Assembly (NCBI RefSeq): GCF_000024325.1
Contig: NC_013223.1
Location: 930,001 to 994,000, forward strand
Length of the DNA: 64,000 nucleotides
DNA from: Desulfohalobium retbaense DSM 5692
Lineage (GTDB): Bacteria > Desulfobacterota > Desulfovibrionia > Desulfovibrionales > Desulfohalobiaceae
Direction of reading: 5' to 3'
Each line of letters begins with the position of its first letter. The stretch's first letter is position 1. Below are positions 36,115-45,093 of this stretch, piece by piece. The notes below the pieces were generated by a model. The model made no database searches. It was given only the letters and a program-made list of their open reading frames with translations, and was not told where the DNA came from. Made by a program: the position numbers and the translations under genes.

Positions 36115-37764
36115 ATGTTGCATAAAGACTGTTTTTCGAGTTTGGACGACTTTACCGATAATTGGCGTGTGCCCCAATGGACAGGATTTAATTTCGCTTA
36201 CGACGTGGTGGACCATATGGCCCAAACTTCCCCGGAGAAGATCGCGATGGTCCATGTCGATGATGCCCACGTCAGACGAGACTATACGTTTGAATTTTTT
36301 GCCGAAGCATCCAGCCGGCTGGCTCACGCTCTGGTCAAACAGGGACTCGGTCAAGGGGACCGGGTTATGCTCATGCTCAACCGCCGCATTGAGTTCTGGC
36401 TCGGTATGCTTGCTTTGCACCGCATTGGAGCTGTGGCTGTGCCGTCGCCGTCCATGCTGACAAGTAAGGATATCGAGTTCAGGGTCAATTTTGCCGGTAT
36501 CAAAGGCGTTTTTGCTGAAGACGCTCTGATCGACAATTTTGAAACGGTGCGCCCGAAATGCCCGGGGCTGAAAGTCTGTATCCACACCGGGACCGAGGTC
36601 CAGGCTCAGGGCTGGCTTGCCTATGAGACCCTTGTGGCCGAGGAAGCGACCAAGTTCGAACGTCCAAAGGATGCGGCCGCTGACAACGATCCCCTGCTGA
36701 TCTTTTTTTCTTCGGGAACGACGGGGCCGCCGAAAATGGTCGAACACACCCACCGTTATCCCCTGGGGCATATTGTGACCGGGATGTATTGGCATGATCT
36801 TGAGCCCGGAGATCTCCATCTGACCCTGGCCGATACAGGGTGGGGGAAAGCAGTCTGGGGGAAATTTTACGGCCAGTGGATGGCTGGCGCAGCGATTTTC
36901 GTCTACGATTTCCGGGGAAAATTTGATCCCCACAATTTGTTGTCCGTGTTGGCGGAGCACAAAGTGACGTCCTTTTGCGCTCCCCCGACTGTTTACCGAT
37001 TTCTCGTCCGGCAAGACCTCGGGCCCTATGACCTGTCGGCATTGCGCCATTGCACAACGGCTGGGGAATTGCTGAATGAAGGGGTTTTTCTGAAATGGCG
37101 GGAGAAGACCGGACTTCCGATCTACGAAGGCTACGGTCAAACTGAGACGTCGCTGCAAATCGCCACTTTTCCCTTTATGGACCCCAAGCCGGGCTCCATC
37201 GGCAAGGCCACCCCGCAATGGGATGTCGTCCTGCTTGATGAAAGCGGTCAACCGTGCCCCCCGGGCGTTGAAGGCGAGATCTGTATTCGTATCGCTGATG
37301 CAGAACCGGAGGGATTGTTCACCGGCTATCTGGATGAACCGGAAAAAACCCGGGCCGTGAAAACGAATGGCTACTACCATACCGGAGACAAGGCCTGGAT
37401 GGATGAAGACGGGTATTTCTGGTTTCTTGGCCGTGTGGATGATCTGATCAAAAGTTCAGGATACCGCATCGGCCCTTTTGAGGTCGAAAGCGCCCTGATC
37501 ACCCACCCTGGTGTCGTGGAGGCCGCCGTAACCGCAGTGCCGGATGAGATTCGCGGCCAGGCGGTCAAGGCCACGGTGGTCCTGGCCAAGGGGTATACGC
37601 CATCAGAGGCGTTGACCAAGGAGTTGCAGGACCATGTCAAACAGGTCACCGCGCCCTATAAATATCCCCGTATCATTTCCTACGTCGATGACTTGCCCAA
37701 AACCATAAGCGGCAAGATCAAGCGGGCTGAGATCCGAGCGCAAGACGAGCATCACCAGGTTTGA
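36115..37764 (+). CDS. AMP-forming acyl-CoA synthetase
   Basis: About 549 residues, from the ATG at 36115 with AAGGA upstream. It belongs to the acetyl/medium-chain acyl-CoA synthetase class: P-loop FFSSGTTGPPKM, the GYGQTE motif, TGDKAWMDEDGYFWFLGRVDDLIKSSGYRIGP (adenylate binding and hinge) and the C-terminal catalytic lysine in KTISGKIKRAE. It activates a carboxylic acid to its CoA thioester, probably a medium-chain or aromatic acid; the substrate is not fixed by the sequence. The upstream cupin regulator supports substrate-induced expression. Confidence 0.9.
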   Translation: MLHKDCFSSLDDFTDNWRVPQWTGFNFAYDVVDHMAQTSPEKIAMVHVDDAHVRRDYTFEFFAEASSRLAHALVKQGLGQGDRVMLMLNRRIEFWLGMLALHRIGAVAVPSPSMLTSKDIEFRVNFAGIKGVFAEDALIDNFETVRPKCPGLKVCIHTGTEVQAQGWLAYETLVAEEATKFERPKDAAADNDPLLIFFSSGTTGPPKMVEHTHRYPLGHIVTGMYWHDLEPGDLHLTLADTGWGKAVWGKFYGQWMAGAAIFVYDFRGKFDPHNLLSVLAEHKVTSFCAPPTVYRFLVRQDLGPYDLSALRHCTTAGELLNEGVFLKWREKTGLPIYEGYGQTETSLQIATFPFMDPKPGSIGKATPQWDVVLLDESGQPCPPGVEGEICIRIADAEPEGLFTGYLDEPEKTRAVKTNGYYHTGDKAWMDEDGYFWFLGRVDDLIKSSGYRIGPFEVESALITHPGVVEAAVTAVPDEIRGQAVKATVVLAKGYTPSEALTKELQDHVKQVTAPYKYPRIISYVDDLPKTISGKIKRAEIRAQDEHHQV

Positions 37765-37787
37765 ACCAGGGATGGGTAGCTATTTCT

Positions 37788-37819
37788 GGCCGCTGTTGTC
37801 TGACAATAGCGGCCTTTTT
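37788..37819 (+). terminator. Intrinsic terminator after the acyl-CoA synthetase
   Basis: GGCCGCT and AGCGGCC arms, with an inner TTGT/ACAA pairing, are followed by a T-run. It ends the cupin-synthetase unit 24 bp after the stop. Confidence 0.85.
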
Positions 37820-38369
37820 ACGGTTCTTTGGCGGATCCTGTGGATTTTTGGAGTTTGCCGCCTCTTCTGTGTGCCCACTTTCGGCCCGGTATTTTCTCAA
37901 TCCCGCCAAAGGGGGATCCTTGCCCCCTCCGGACTCTCAAGTGGAACAGAACTCCAGGTGTCGAAGATGGCCCTTGTTGCATCGGAATCCGCCTGGGAGC
38001 ATTCAGTTCGCGGTCCGGTTTCCCCCTTTTGGCGGGACCAAGAAAATGTGCGGGCCTTCCGCTCGAAGCACACAGAAGAGACGGCAAACTTTTGCGTCTG
38101 AAATTCCATGCTCTGTGACGAAGAGCCCTTTTTACTTTGTATTCCGGGGAAAAACGCAGCTGCTGAAGAATCCGTCGGTACTTTCCCGATGACAGGGCCC
38201 GGCTCGAAAATGCAAGCCGTTCTCTCTGCCGCTGTGTTGCGATCTTGTGTTTTTTGGGCGCAGGTATGGGTGTTTCTTGAACAGGCTGGAAAATCCAGTG
38301 GTTTCCAGGAGGAATTCGGGGATAGGCCCCGGAAGGTCTGGAGAACTGCGGCACCAAGGAAGAACCGGT
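37820..38369. other. Non-coding stretch with an inverted-repeat element
   Basis: These 550 bp between the terminator and the hydrolase hold the 237-bp inverted-repeat element at 37853-38089. No gene is recognised in the rest (38090-38369), which must hold the hydrolase promoter. Confidence 0.6.
37853..38089. repeat. 237-bp element with ~64-bp imperfect terminal inverted repeats
   Basis: The outer 22 bp are almost perfect: GTTTGCCGCCTCTTCTGTGTGC (37853-37874, shown here with one mismatch) against 38068-38089. The similarity continues inwards through TTTTCT...TCCCGCCAAAGGGGGA at lower identity. The layout (terminal inverted repeats, ~110-bp unique centre, no ORF) is MITE-like. Confidence 0.75.
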
Positions 38370-39131
38370 ATGGGAAAATGGCGTTCGTTATTTGTGGACA
38401 ACCAGGAGTCCGGCAACGCCCTAGCGGTTTTGCATTACCATCTCGGCGAGAGTTCGGCCCCGGTGGTCATTGTCTGTCATGGTTTCACTGGAAGCAAAGA
38501 AGGGGATGGCCGCCATCTTCGATTTGCCGAGTTTTTGGCCCAAAACGGCTGGCAAACAGTCCTGTTCGATTTCGCAGGCAACGGGCAAAGTGAAGGGGAT
38601 TTTGCCTTCAGTTCTCTATCGACCCAGATAAGCGATCTGACAGCGGTCGTGGATTGGGTGCAGCTGTTCTCGCCGCGTCGCCTGGTATGTTTGGGGCGCA
38701 GCTTTGGCGGGACAACCGCAATCTGTCAGGCGGCGCGCGACCAGCGCGTTCAAGCTGTCTGCACCTGGGCGGCCCCTGCCCGGCTGCACCTGCTGTTCGA
38801 CCGGTTCCGGGTCTCGGTGCACGGGGATCGCATCCGTTTACAGAGCGAGGCGGGGGCCATCGAAGTTGCGCACCAATTCTTTTCGGATTTTGAGCGGATA
38901 GACCCCTTGCAGGAGGTGGCTCGTTTGGCTCCGCGTCCCTACTGGTGCGTCCATGGCAAGGCGGATACGACTGTCCCGGTTGCGGACGGGCGACTTCTCT
39001 ATGCTGCCGCCGGCTCACCCAAGGCGGCGTATTGGGTGGATCACGGCGATCACCAATTGCACGCGCAGCAGCAACAGGTCTGGGCACAAACCAGGTCCTG
39101 GTTCGACGCTTTGGAGAGGAGTGGGGGCTGA
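38370..39131 (+). CDS. Alpha/beta hydrolase (serine aminopeptidase-like S33 fold)
   Basis: 253 residues from the ATG at 38370, which has AAGGA 9 bp upstream; an upstream in-frame start is not favoured. The hydrolase fold shows VIVCHGFTGSKEG (oxyanion loop), GRSFGGTTA (nucleophile elbow with the catalytic serine) and a late HGKADTTVP and DHGDHQL with the acid and histidine. It is likely a cytosolic esterase or acylpeptide-type hydrolase. The substrate is unknown. Its upstream region contains the 237-bp inverted-repeat element. Confidence 0.82.
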   Translation: MGKWRSLFVDNQESGNALAVLHYHLGESSAPVVIVCHGFTGSKEGDGRHLRFAEFLAQNGWQTVLFDFAGNGQSEGDFAFSSLSTQISDLTAVVDWVQLFSPRRLVCLGRSFGGTTAICQAARDQRVQAVCTWAAPARLHLLFDRFRVSVHGDRIRLQSEAGAIEVAHQFFSDFERIDPLQEVARLAPRPYWCVHGKADTTVPVADGRLLYAAAGSPKAAYWVDHGDHQLHAQQQQVWAQTRSWFDALERSGG

Positions 39132-39224
39132 CTGCCTCACGTTGTTGAGACCCGAGGGGGCATAGAGAAGGGCCGGCTTTCTATGGGCACGACCAGGGGC
39201 TGGTCGTCTTCCCCAGCCTTGCGG

Positions 39225-39641
39225 CTAGTGGTCCTCGGTGTCCGTGCCCCCTTTTTTTGCGGGGGAACTGCGCAAGAGGTCGACGACGTCGTAGAAGATG
39301 ATGCCGAACAGCGTCGTCCAGCCTACGCCGTGGAAAAGGATCGAGCCCGTTGGGGACATGGTTTGGGCGATAGTATTGAGGATGGCTGAGATGAGAAAGA
39401 CGGTGCTGGCGAGGATGAGGACTCCCAGGACGTGAGAGAAAAAGAGCATGACCGTGTTGCGTTGTTCTTTGTAGCTGACACTGAGCCAGATCTGGGTCAA
39501 AGTTGCCCAGACCACCGGGATGGCGACAAAAAAAAGCAGGAGATTGTTCTCTTTGGGCAAAGTGAAATCGAGATGAAACTCGAAATACCAAATGCCGATC
39601 ACAGCGATAAGGATATCGCGAATAATGACAAAAGCCAGCAT
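39225..39641 (-). CDS. Hypothetical integral membrane protein
   Basis: A 138-residue protein with four likely helices: ~3-18, ~34-52, ~66-88 and ~100-116. The short tail is polar (SSPAKKGGTDTEDH). No family is recognised. AGGA lies 6 bp upstream of the ATG, and a candidate promoter is at 39770-39798. It is convergent with the hydrolase. A stem ACGACCA/TGGTCGT near 39189 could serve as terminator but lacks a T-tract. Confidence 0.6.
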   Translation of the reverse strand: MLAFVIIRDILIAVIGIWYFEFHLDFTLPKENNLLLFFVAIPVVWATLTQIWLSVSYKEQRNTVMLFFSHVLGVLILASTVFLISAILNTIAQTMSPTGSILFHGVGWTTLFGIIFYDVVDLLRSSPAKKGGTDTEDH

Positions 39642-39769
39642 ATCGGGTCCTGTTACTGGGGGCCGGGAAAAGAAAACGGTTTCCTGTCCCTGACCGTTTA
39701 TGGGGTTCTGGCGGAGTCCCTGCGGGCAAAAGGGGCGCAGGAGTTGATCAGGGCCTCGCCGTACCGGCT

Positions 39770-39798
39770 TGTATATAAGGCTTTTTAGGAAAATTCAA
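39770..39798 (-). promoter_or_regulatory. Candidate promoter of the membrane-protein gene
   Basis: On the minus strand TTGAAT (39793-39798), 17 bp, then TATACA (39770-39775). It lies ~130 bp upstream of the ATG, a longish leader; no other site was stronger. Confidence 0.35.
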
Positions 39799-39836
39799 TT
39801 TACCGCTTTGAAGCGAAAGCGGTCAGGCAGGATAAA

Positions 39837-39877
39837 AAAAGCCCGAAGCAAGCCAGAAACTGGCGTGTCGGGCTTTT
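39837..39877 (-). terminator. Terminator of the DUF3553 gene
   Basis: AAAAGCCCGA/TCGGGCTTTT arms with an inner GCCAG-AAA-CTGGC hairpin. The minus strand has a run of seven T after the stem. Confidence 0.85.
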
Positions 39878-40014
39878 CAGGATAGTGCTGCTATTCCAAG
39901 GCGGCGTGCAGTTTTGAGACCAATGGTGTCGGCTGGAATGGGCGGATTCTGCCCACACCTGGGGCCACATTGAAAAGTAAAGTGCTCAGGGATATCTCCC
40001 GCAGCGGATCTGCG

Positions 40015-40887
40015 TCATGTCGTGGCCCTGCGCAAAAGATGGGGGACCATACTGATAAATGCCTGGATATCCAAAAGATCTCTGGGCTGGAGATCGATCA
40101 GTTGGCGGAACAGGGTCCGGGCCATCGCCTGGGCATCCGTGTAGGTCTGGTTGTTGAGTTCAACATGGTAGCGCAATCGGGTCTGGCTGCAGATTGCTGT
40201 TTTCTGGCAGGCAGCGGGCCGAATCAGAATATTCGTCCTGGGGTCGGCAAGAAAAGGAAAAATCGTTGCCACCGCCCATTTGTCGGCCTCAAGGCTTTCG
40301 AGTGTGGTGCAGAAATCGCTGAAAGCCGTGTTCTCATCTCGGTCACTGAAGGCGACGTCGAACACACCGCAGGCGAATCGCAAACATCCTTCCTGGGATT
40401 GGATGGCCTGTCTGGCACTGGCTTTTTCCTTAGGAAACAACAGCGGAGTTTGGGCGAGAAAGGTATCGAACCGGGTGCGCAGTTCGCCTACGGCTTCATC
40501 ATGGAGCAGGCGCATGAGTTGGGGTTTGGACAGGACACCCAAAAAGCGGTGCTGGTCCTGAAGACGGGGATTGCGCTGCGTTTCCTGATAGCGCTGGTCG
40601 CGAAACCCTTTGGGAAAAATTCGCCGAAACGTTTGCAGGCACATTTGCAATCGGGGAGGAATCGTCGGCGGCTTCTGGTTGGATTCAAGCAGAAAGCTGG
40701 TAATATGCTCTTCAGCCTGCTCGGTGCTGACTTTTTGCAACGGAGCGGATTCCATTTTCAGCCGTTTATGGCCAGCTTGGGAGAACTGGATGTCGACATA
40801 CCCGTTGGGCGAAGTCTGTAAAACTTTCCCCAGCCCCCAACCTGGAACCTTGGTGTGGCGGACATGGTCGTTTTTCTGAAGCTGCAT
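40015..40887 (-). CDS. DUF3553-domain protein
   Basis: A 290-residue soluble protein. The N-terminus (DHVRHTKVPGWGLGKVLQTSPNGYVDIQFSQAG divided at residues 7-40) matches the DUF3553 Tudor/SH3-like domain, usually associated with UvrD/PcrA-type tails. The remainder is helical, with no enzyme motif. It may bind RNA polymerase or nucleic acid, by analogy with PcrA Tudor domains; this is inference. It has its own terminator and lies divergent from the LuxR-type regulator. Confidence 0.7.
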   Translation of the reverse strand: MQLQKNDHVRHTKVPGWGLGKVLQTSPNGYVDIQFSQAGHKRLKMESAPLQKVSTEQAEEHITSFLLESNQKPPTIPPRLQMCLQTFRRIFPKGFRDQRYQETQRNPRLQDQHRFLGVLSKPQLMRLLHDEAVGELRTRFDTFLAQTPLLFPKEKASARQAIQSQEGCLRFACGVFDVAFSDRDENTAFSDFCTTLESLEADKWAVATIFPFLADPRTNILIRPAACQKTAICSQTRLRYHVELNNQTYTDAQAMARTLFRQLIDLQPRDLLDIQAFISMVPHLLRRATT

Positions 40888-41005
40888 GACATGACTCCTT
40901 GCCTGGATAAAGCGATGGAATGCTGCAAAACGTTGAACTTCCCCCTACCACCCTTACAGGGTTGTGGCAATATTTTCAGGAAAATGAGTTAGATACCTAG
41001 TTTCG

Positions 41006-41030
41006 TACCCAGTGGGTATGGAACTGGGTA
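41006..41030. promoter_or_regulatory. Inverted repeat upstream of the DUF3553 gene
   Basis: Perfect 8-bp arms TACCCAGT and ACTGGGTA with a 9-bp centre that itself contains GGGTA. It may be an operator site. Confidence 0.4.
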
Positions 41031-41052
41031 TTTGTTTTGTGCCAAAATACGA

Positions 41053-41081
41053 TTTTTATATGCCTGATTGACATATAAAAA
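41053..41081. promoter_or_regulatory. AT-rich inverted repeat overlapping a TTGACA
   Basis: Perfect 10-bp arms TTTTTATATG and CATATAAAAA with a 9-bp centre. A TTGACA at 41068-41073 spans the centre and right arm. It could be a control site or a stem. Confidence 0.4.
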
Positions 41082-41620
41082 GGAAAAACAGGCGCATATC
41101 ATCGTCTGCAGACGCTGGACTCAGTGGGTTTTCAGCCAGGAAAAAGCGTGTGAGCAGGCGTCCGGCGGAGTTCAAGGCCAGGCGCCCTGTTGTGGATCCC
41201 GGTGTGCCCTTCAGGGACCACGACGTGAAATCGGATGGTGTACCGATTTTCCGTGGTTTTTGGCGCTAGTGTGCGGCGGCAGGACGAAGGGAAATCTCGG
41301 ACCAGACGATGATGCCGGTGACCAGCGGACCTTTGAATGCAAACTCAAAGGCGAATTAGCGTGCGAGCGATGCAGGTCAGCACTTTGCTGTTGCTACGCT
41401 GAGGCCAAGGCGGGGTGTCCGTAGCGGGGGGCTGTAGAAAATGGTTCTGGATGGAAGCAAAGAAGACAAGAAAACGGCTTGGCAACCGGCTATAAAGCGC
41501 GTACGCACGGGGAGAATTGAAAGGGAAGATCAGAGCTAGGATGCAAAGTGTCCTTCATCTTCACTGCAAAGTGGGCCTGGATACAGGCATTTTGAGCTTT
41601 ACAGCACGCTAGCCGAGACT

Positions 41621-41648
41621 GGATCCAAAATCTTGGATCCGCTATACT
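41621..41648 (+). promoter_or_regulatory. Palindrome and -10-like sequence upstream of the LuxR-type regulator
   Basis: GGATCCAA-AATC-TTGGATCC (41621-41640) is a perfect palindrome directly followed by TATACT (41643-41648). It occupies the -35 region, as expected for an operator that controls this promoter. Confidence 0.45.
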
Positions 41649-41739
41649 CCTCTGAGCCGTGAAGGACAATACCTGGCGCCTCAATTGTAGCCGGTCTCAA
41701 TGGGCACACTCGCTGCATGCTAGCAAAGAGGATTTGCAT

Positions 41740-42411
41740 ATGAGTACGCAAGAACCGATCCGTATTCTCCTCGCAGAAGATCATGTGGTCTCACGGGAGG
41801 GATTTCGGGTTCTCTTGGAACAGGATCCGCAACTGCGTATTGTTTGCGAGGCCAATAACGGTGAAGAGGCCGTTGCCTTGTATGAAGCCTTTCGGCCGGA
41901 TATCGCTCTGCTTGATCTGGCCATGCCGGAGATTGATGGTCTGGAGGCCATTAAACAGATCAAATCCCTTGATGCCCAGTCGCGGATTATCATCCTCACT
42001 GGCGATGAGGACTTGGGACAGGTCTGGGTGGCGCTGGATTTCGGTGCCTGCGGGTTTTTGTCCAAAGAAATTGACCACCATGCCCTGCGCTGGCAGATCA
42101 AGCTCGCTGCGCGGGGTTTCCCTGTCTTTTCCCCCGGGATTCTGGAATGTTTCATCCAGGTCTATAAGGAGAAATACGCCCCGCTCAAGCAGGTCAGCCA
42201 GGAACTTATGGAATTGACCAAGCGTGAACGGGAGGTTTTAGTGTATATTTTACGCCGGTACAGTTCCCGTCAAATCGGGGCCAACATGGGATTGAGTTCG
42301 CGGACCGTGGAAAAGCACTGGCGGAATTGTCTGCGAAAACTGGGATGTACGAGCCGCGAAGAACTCTTTTCCCTGGCCACGGCTCGTGGATTCTGGGGAC
42401 TGCCCGTCTGA
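41740..42411 (+). CDS. NarL/FixJ-type response regulator
   Basis: 223 residues from the ATG at 41740, with AGAGGA upstream. A receiver domain (~6-125) has the phosphoacceptor in LLDLAMPEIDG and the acidic pair in LAEDH. A LuxR-type helix-turn-helix (~150-215) reads LTKREREVLVYILRR and IGANMGLSSRTVEKHWRNCLRKLG. No sensor kinase is adjacent. It precedes a Lon-like protease, a Usp protein and a PP2C-type response regulator, so it may govern a stress programme. Confidence 0.9.
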   Translation: MSTQEPIRILLAEDHVVSREGFRVLLEQDPQLRIVCEANNGEEAVALYEAFRPDIALLDLAMPEIDGLEAIKQIKSLDAQSRIIILTGDEDLGQVWVALDFGACGFLSKEIDHHALRWQIKLAARGFPVFSPGILECFIQVYKEKYAPLKQVSQELMELTKREREVLVYILRRYSSRQIGANMGLSSRTVEKHWRNCLRKLGCTSREELFSLATARGFWGLPV

Positions 42412-42651
42412 TCCTGTCGCATGTCTTGACCACGCCTTTTGCCTTTCTTTCTATCCGCCCCTTCTGAAAATCCAAACGCCCCAACCTGCCGTATCGTGCC
42501 CCCATTCACACATGGCCCCAGTTTTTGGGGCTGGACACCTTTGCCTCCGTTCCTCTTCAGGTTCGTCTTGCCTTGCAACGCGTTCGTTTGGCACAGTGGT
42601 TTCAGAGTCTGTGGAGAATTCCACGATGCAGCACCATTGGAGGTTGGAGGT

Positions 42652-45093
42652 ATGCAAATCAAACCCCTGCAGGCAGATGAAGTGTCCTGTCCATGTACAA
42701 AAGCCCATTTTGCGTTCGCCAGCACCGAAGAGGTTCTGCCCCTGAATGAAAAGGGGCATGCCCTGGGACAGCCGAGGGCCCAGGCTGCTTTGGAGTTCGG
42801 GACTCACATCCGGCGCCACGGGTACAATATTTTTGCCCATGGCGCCCCTGGAAGCGGCCGGCATAGTCTGGTCCGGCAGATGCTCAGACAGCAGGCGGCC
42901 ACCGAGGAAGTGGGGCACGACTGGTGTTACGTCAATAATTTCGACGACCAGACCAGCCCGGCAGCCCTGTGTCTGCCACCGGGCCTTGGCCGTTCTCTGG
43001 CGGAGGATATGGATCGTCTCATTGACGAAGTACGCAATGCCCTCAAGTCCGCTTTTGAAAGTGAAGAATACCAAAATCGGATGCAGTCCCTGGAGCAGGA
43101 GCTCAAAGACAAGCAGAACACCATTATCCAGGAATTGCAGGAAAAGGCCCAGGAAAAAGGGTTGCGTCTCATCCGAACTCCCTCGGGTTTGGCTTTTGCT
43201 GCTGTCCGCGATGGGGAAGTCCTGCCCCGGGAGGAGTTCCAGAAGCTTTCAGAAGAAGAACGGAAAAAGATCGAGCAGGATATCCAGGAATTGCAGCAAG
43301 AATCCCATCGGCAATTCCAGAAATTGCCGGGATATGAGCGTCGAGTCCGGGAAAAAATGCGATCGTTAAGCCGTGAAATGGCAGATTACGCCATCGGGAC
43401 ATTGTTGGAGGAAATGCGCGAGAAGTATGGTCATCTCGACGATGTACTTGAGCATATCAATGCGGTGCAAAAGGATATTGTCGATAGTGTCCCGCGCATC
43501 CTCAATCCCGAGGGCGATGACCAGCAGGGCGACCAGTTTTGGAGCGAGCGCCAGGAGTCCATGACCTCACCGGCAGTCCGGCGCTACCGCATTAATGTTC
43601 TGGTCGATCGTAGCGACCATGCCAACGCCCCGGTCGTCTATGAGGACAATCCCTCCTTGAGTAACCTTTTAGGGCGCGTGGAGCACCAATCGCAGATGGG
43701 CACCCTGGTGACGGATTTCAATCTTATCAGGGCCGGCGCCCTGCACCGGGCCAACGGGGGGTACCTCATTCTGGACGCTGAGAAGCTTCTGACCCATCCG
43801 GGTGCCTGGGAAGCGTTGAAACGGGCCTTGCAATCCTCAGAAATCAAATTGGAAAGCCTGGCCCAGATGTACAGCCTCATCAGCACGGTTTCACTCGAGC
43901 CACAGCCTGTTCCACTGGATGTCAAAGTTGTGCTGGTCGGCAGTCCGTTTGTTCACGCGCTCTTGCAGTACTATGATCCTGAATTTGATACGCTTTTCAA
44001 GGTCGCTGCTGATTTTGCCCCGGATATGGACCGCACCGCGAATCAAGAAGGATTTGCCCGCCTGGTGTCTGGCTTTGTGCATAAACACAGTCTCCACCAT
44101 TTCACGGCCAGCGGCGTGGCCCGCCTGTTTGAATACAGTCTGCGGCTTGCCGGGGACCGTGAAAAACTGTCTGCCAATGTCCGGCAACTCGAGGATATGG
44201 CCGTGGAGGCCGATTATTTTGCTGGCCAAAAGGGAGAGGCATTGGTCCGGTCCGAGGAAGTCCAGCGGGCCATTGATGAACGCCAATTCCGCTCCGACCG
44301 TATCCGGGAGCGCCTGCAAGAGGAAATCTTTCGCGAGACTTTGCTCATTGCCACACAAGGATCCCAGGCCGGTCAGATTAACGGGTTGTCTGTCTACCAG
44401 GTCGGGGGATTGTCCTTTGGCCGTCCTAGCCGCATTACGGCCCGTATCCGGTTGGGGCGCGGGGAGGTGGTCGATATCGAGCGCGAATCGAAACTCAGTG
44501 GGCCCCTGCATTCCAAAGGAGTCCTCATCCTGACCGGTTTTTTGAGCGGCCGCTTCGGTGTTCATCAGCCTCTCTCCTTGAGCGCGAGTCTCGTCTTTGA
44601 ACAATCCTACGGCGGTGTGGATGGCGATTCCGCCTCGTCGGCTGAACTCTATGCCCTGCTGTCGGCAATTGCCGGTGTCCCCTTGCGACAGGACCTCGCT
44701 GTGACCGGGGCGGTCGATCAGCACGGCCAGATTCAGGCGATCGGCGGAGTCAACGAGAAAATCGAAGGATTTTATGATATTTGCCAACAACGCGGATTAA
44801 CAGGCCAGCAAGGAGTTTTGATTCCCGCCTCCAACCGCAAGCACTTGGTTTTACGCGGCGATGTCGTTGAGGCGGTACGCCAGGGAGGCTTTTCCATCTA
44901 CCCGATCCGGACCGTTGATGAGGGCATAGAACTTTTGACCGGCATGGAGGCCGGAAGTCTGGATTCCCAGGGAAACAGCCCTTCGGGCAGTTTCAACGCC
45001 CTGGTCATGGATCGTTTGAAAACGCTCGCCGCCCGCCGACAGGCGTTCGTTGCTTCAGCACCGGACGACAGGGGGGATGGCCATGGCGAATAA
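42652..45093 (+). CDS. Lon-related ATP-dependent protease (AAA_32 + LonC-type)
   Basis: 813 residues from the ATG at 42652, preceded by GGAGG; the frame extends upstream without similarity. An N-terminal AAA region carries the P-loop-like GAPGSGRHS (64-72), where the usual lysine is arginine. A long helical insert (~125-225) follows, then the Lon proteolytic domain with the Ser-Lys dyad: Ser660 in GDSASSAE and Lys703 in GGVNEKIEGF. This is the architecture of the YcbZ/LonH-like group. It is a cytosolic protease with unknown substrates. It overlaps the Usp gene by 11 bp. Confidence 0.88.
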   Translation: MQIKPLQADEVSCPCTKAHFAFASTEEVLPLNEKGHALGQPRAQAALEFGTHIRRHGYNIFAHGAPGSGRHSLVRQMLRQQAATEEVGHDWCYVNNFDDQTSPAALCLPPGLGRSLAEDMDRLIDEVRNALKSAFESEEYQNRMQSLEQELKDKQNTIIQELQEKAQEKGLRLIRTPSGLAFAAVRDGEVLPREEFQKLSEEERKKIEQDIQELQQESHRQFQKLPGYERRVREKMRSLSREMADYAIGTLLEEMREKYGHLDDVLEHINAVQKDIVDSVPRILNPEGDDQQGDQFWSERQESMTSPAVRRYRINVLVDRSDHANAPVVYEDNPSLSNLLGRVEHQSQMGTLVTDFNLIRAGALHRANGGYLILDAEKLLTHPGAWEALKRALQSSEIKLESLAQMYSLISTVSLEPQPVPLDVKVVLVGSPFVHALLQYYDPEFDTLFKVAADFAPDMDRTANQEGFARLVSGFVHKHSLHHFTASGVARLFEYSLRLAGDREKLSANVRQLEDMAVEADYFAGQKGEALVRSEEVQRAIDERQFRSDRIRERLQEEIFRETLLIATQGSQAGQINGLSVYQVGGLSFGRPSRITARIRLGRGEVVDIERESKLSGPLHSKGVLILTGFLSGRFGVHQPLSLSASLVFEQSYGGVDGDSASSAELYALLSAIAGVPLRQDLAVTGAVDQHGQIQAIGGVNEKIEGFYDICQQRGLTGQQGVLIPASNRKHLVLRGDVVEAVRQGGFSIYPIRTVDEGIELLTGMEAGSLDSQGNSPSGSFNALVMDRLKTLAARRQAFVASAPDDRGDGHGE

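Larger units (their letters stand above)
39642..40014. other. Intergenic region with promoter-like elements and terminator
   Basis: These 373 bp hold a candidate promoter for the membrane gene (39770-39798), a hairpin ACCGCTTT/AAAGCGGT (39802-39823) and the terminator of the DUF3553 gene (39837-39877). No gene is recognised. Confidence 0.6.
40888..41739. other. Long non-coding region with three palindromes
   Basis: These 852 bp between divergent genes hold three palindromes: TACCCAGT/ACTGGGTA at 41006-41030, TTTTTATATG/CATATAAAAA at 41053-41081, and GGATCCAA/TTGGATCC at 41621-41640. A -10-like TATACT follows the last one at 41643-41648. No coding sequence is convincing in between. Confidence 0.6.

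Noticed and set aside
41068-41424. 118-codon frame rich in cysteine in the long gap
   Set aside because: It has a TTG start without Shine-Dalgarno, biased composition and no family; the start coincides with an inverted repeat.
41702-41717. Sigma-54-like GGGCAC-N5-CTGCA upstream of the response regulator
   Set aside because: The predicted start would fall inside the Shine-Dalgarno, and the upstream palindrome with TATACT gives a better promoter.
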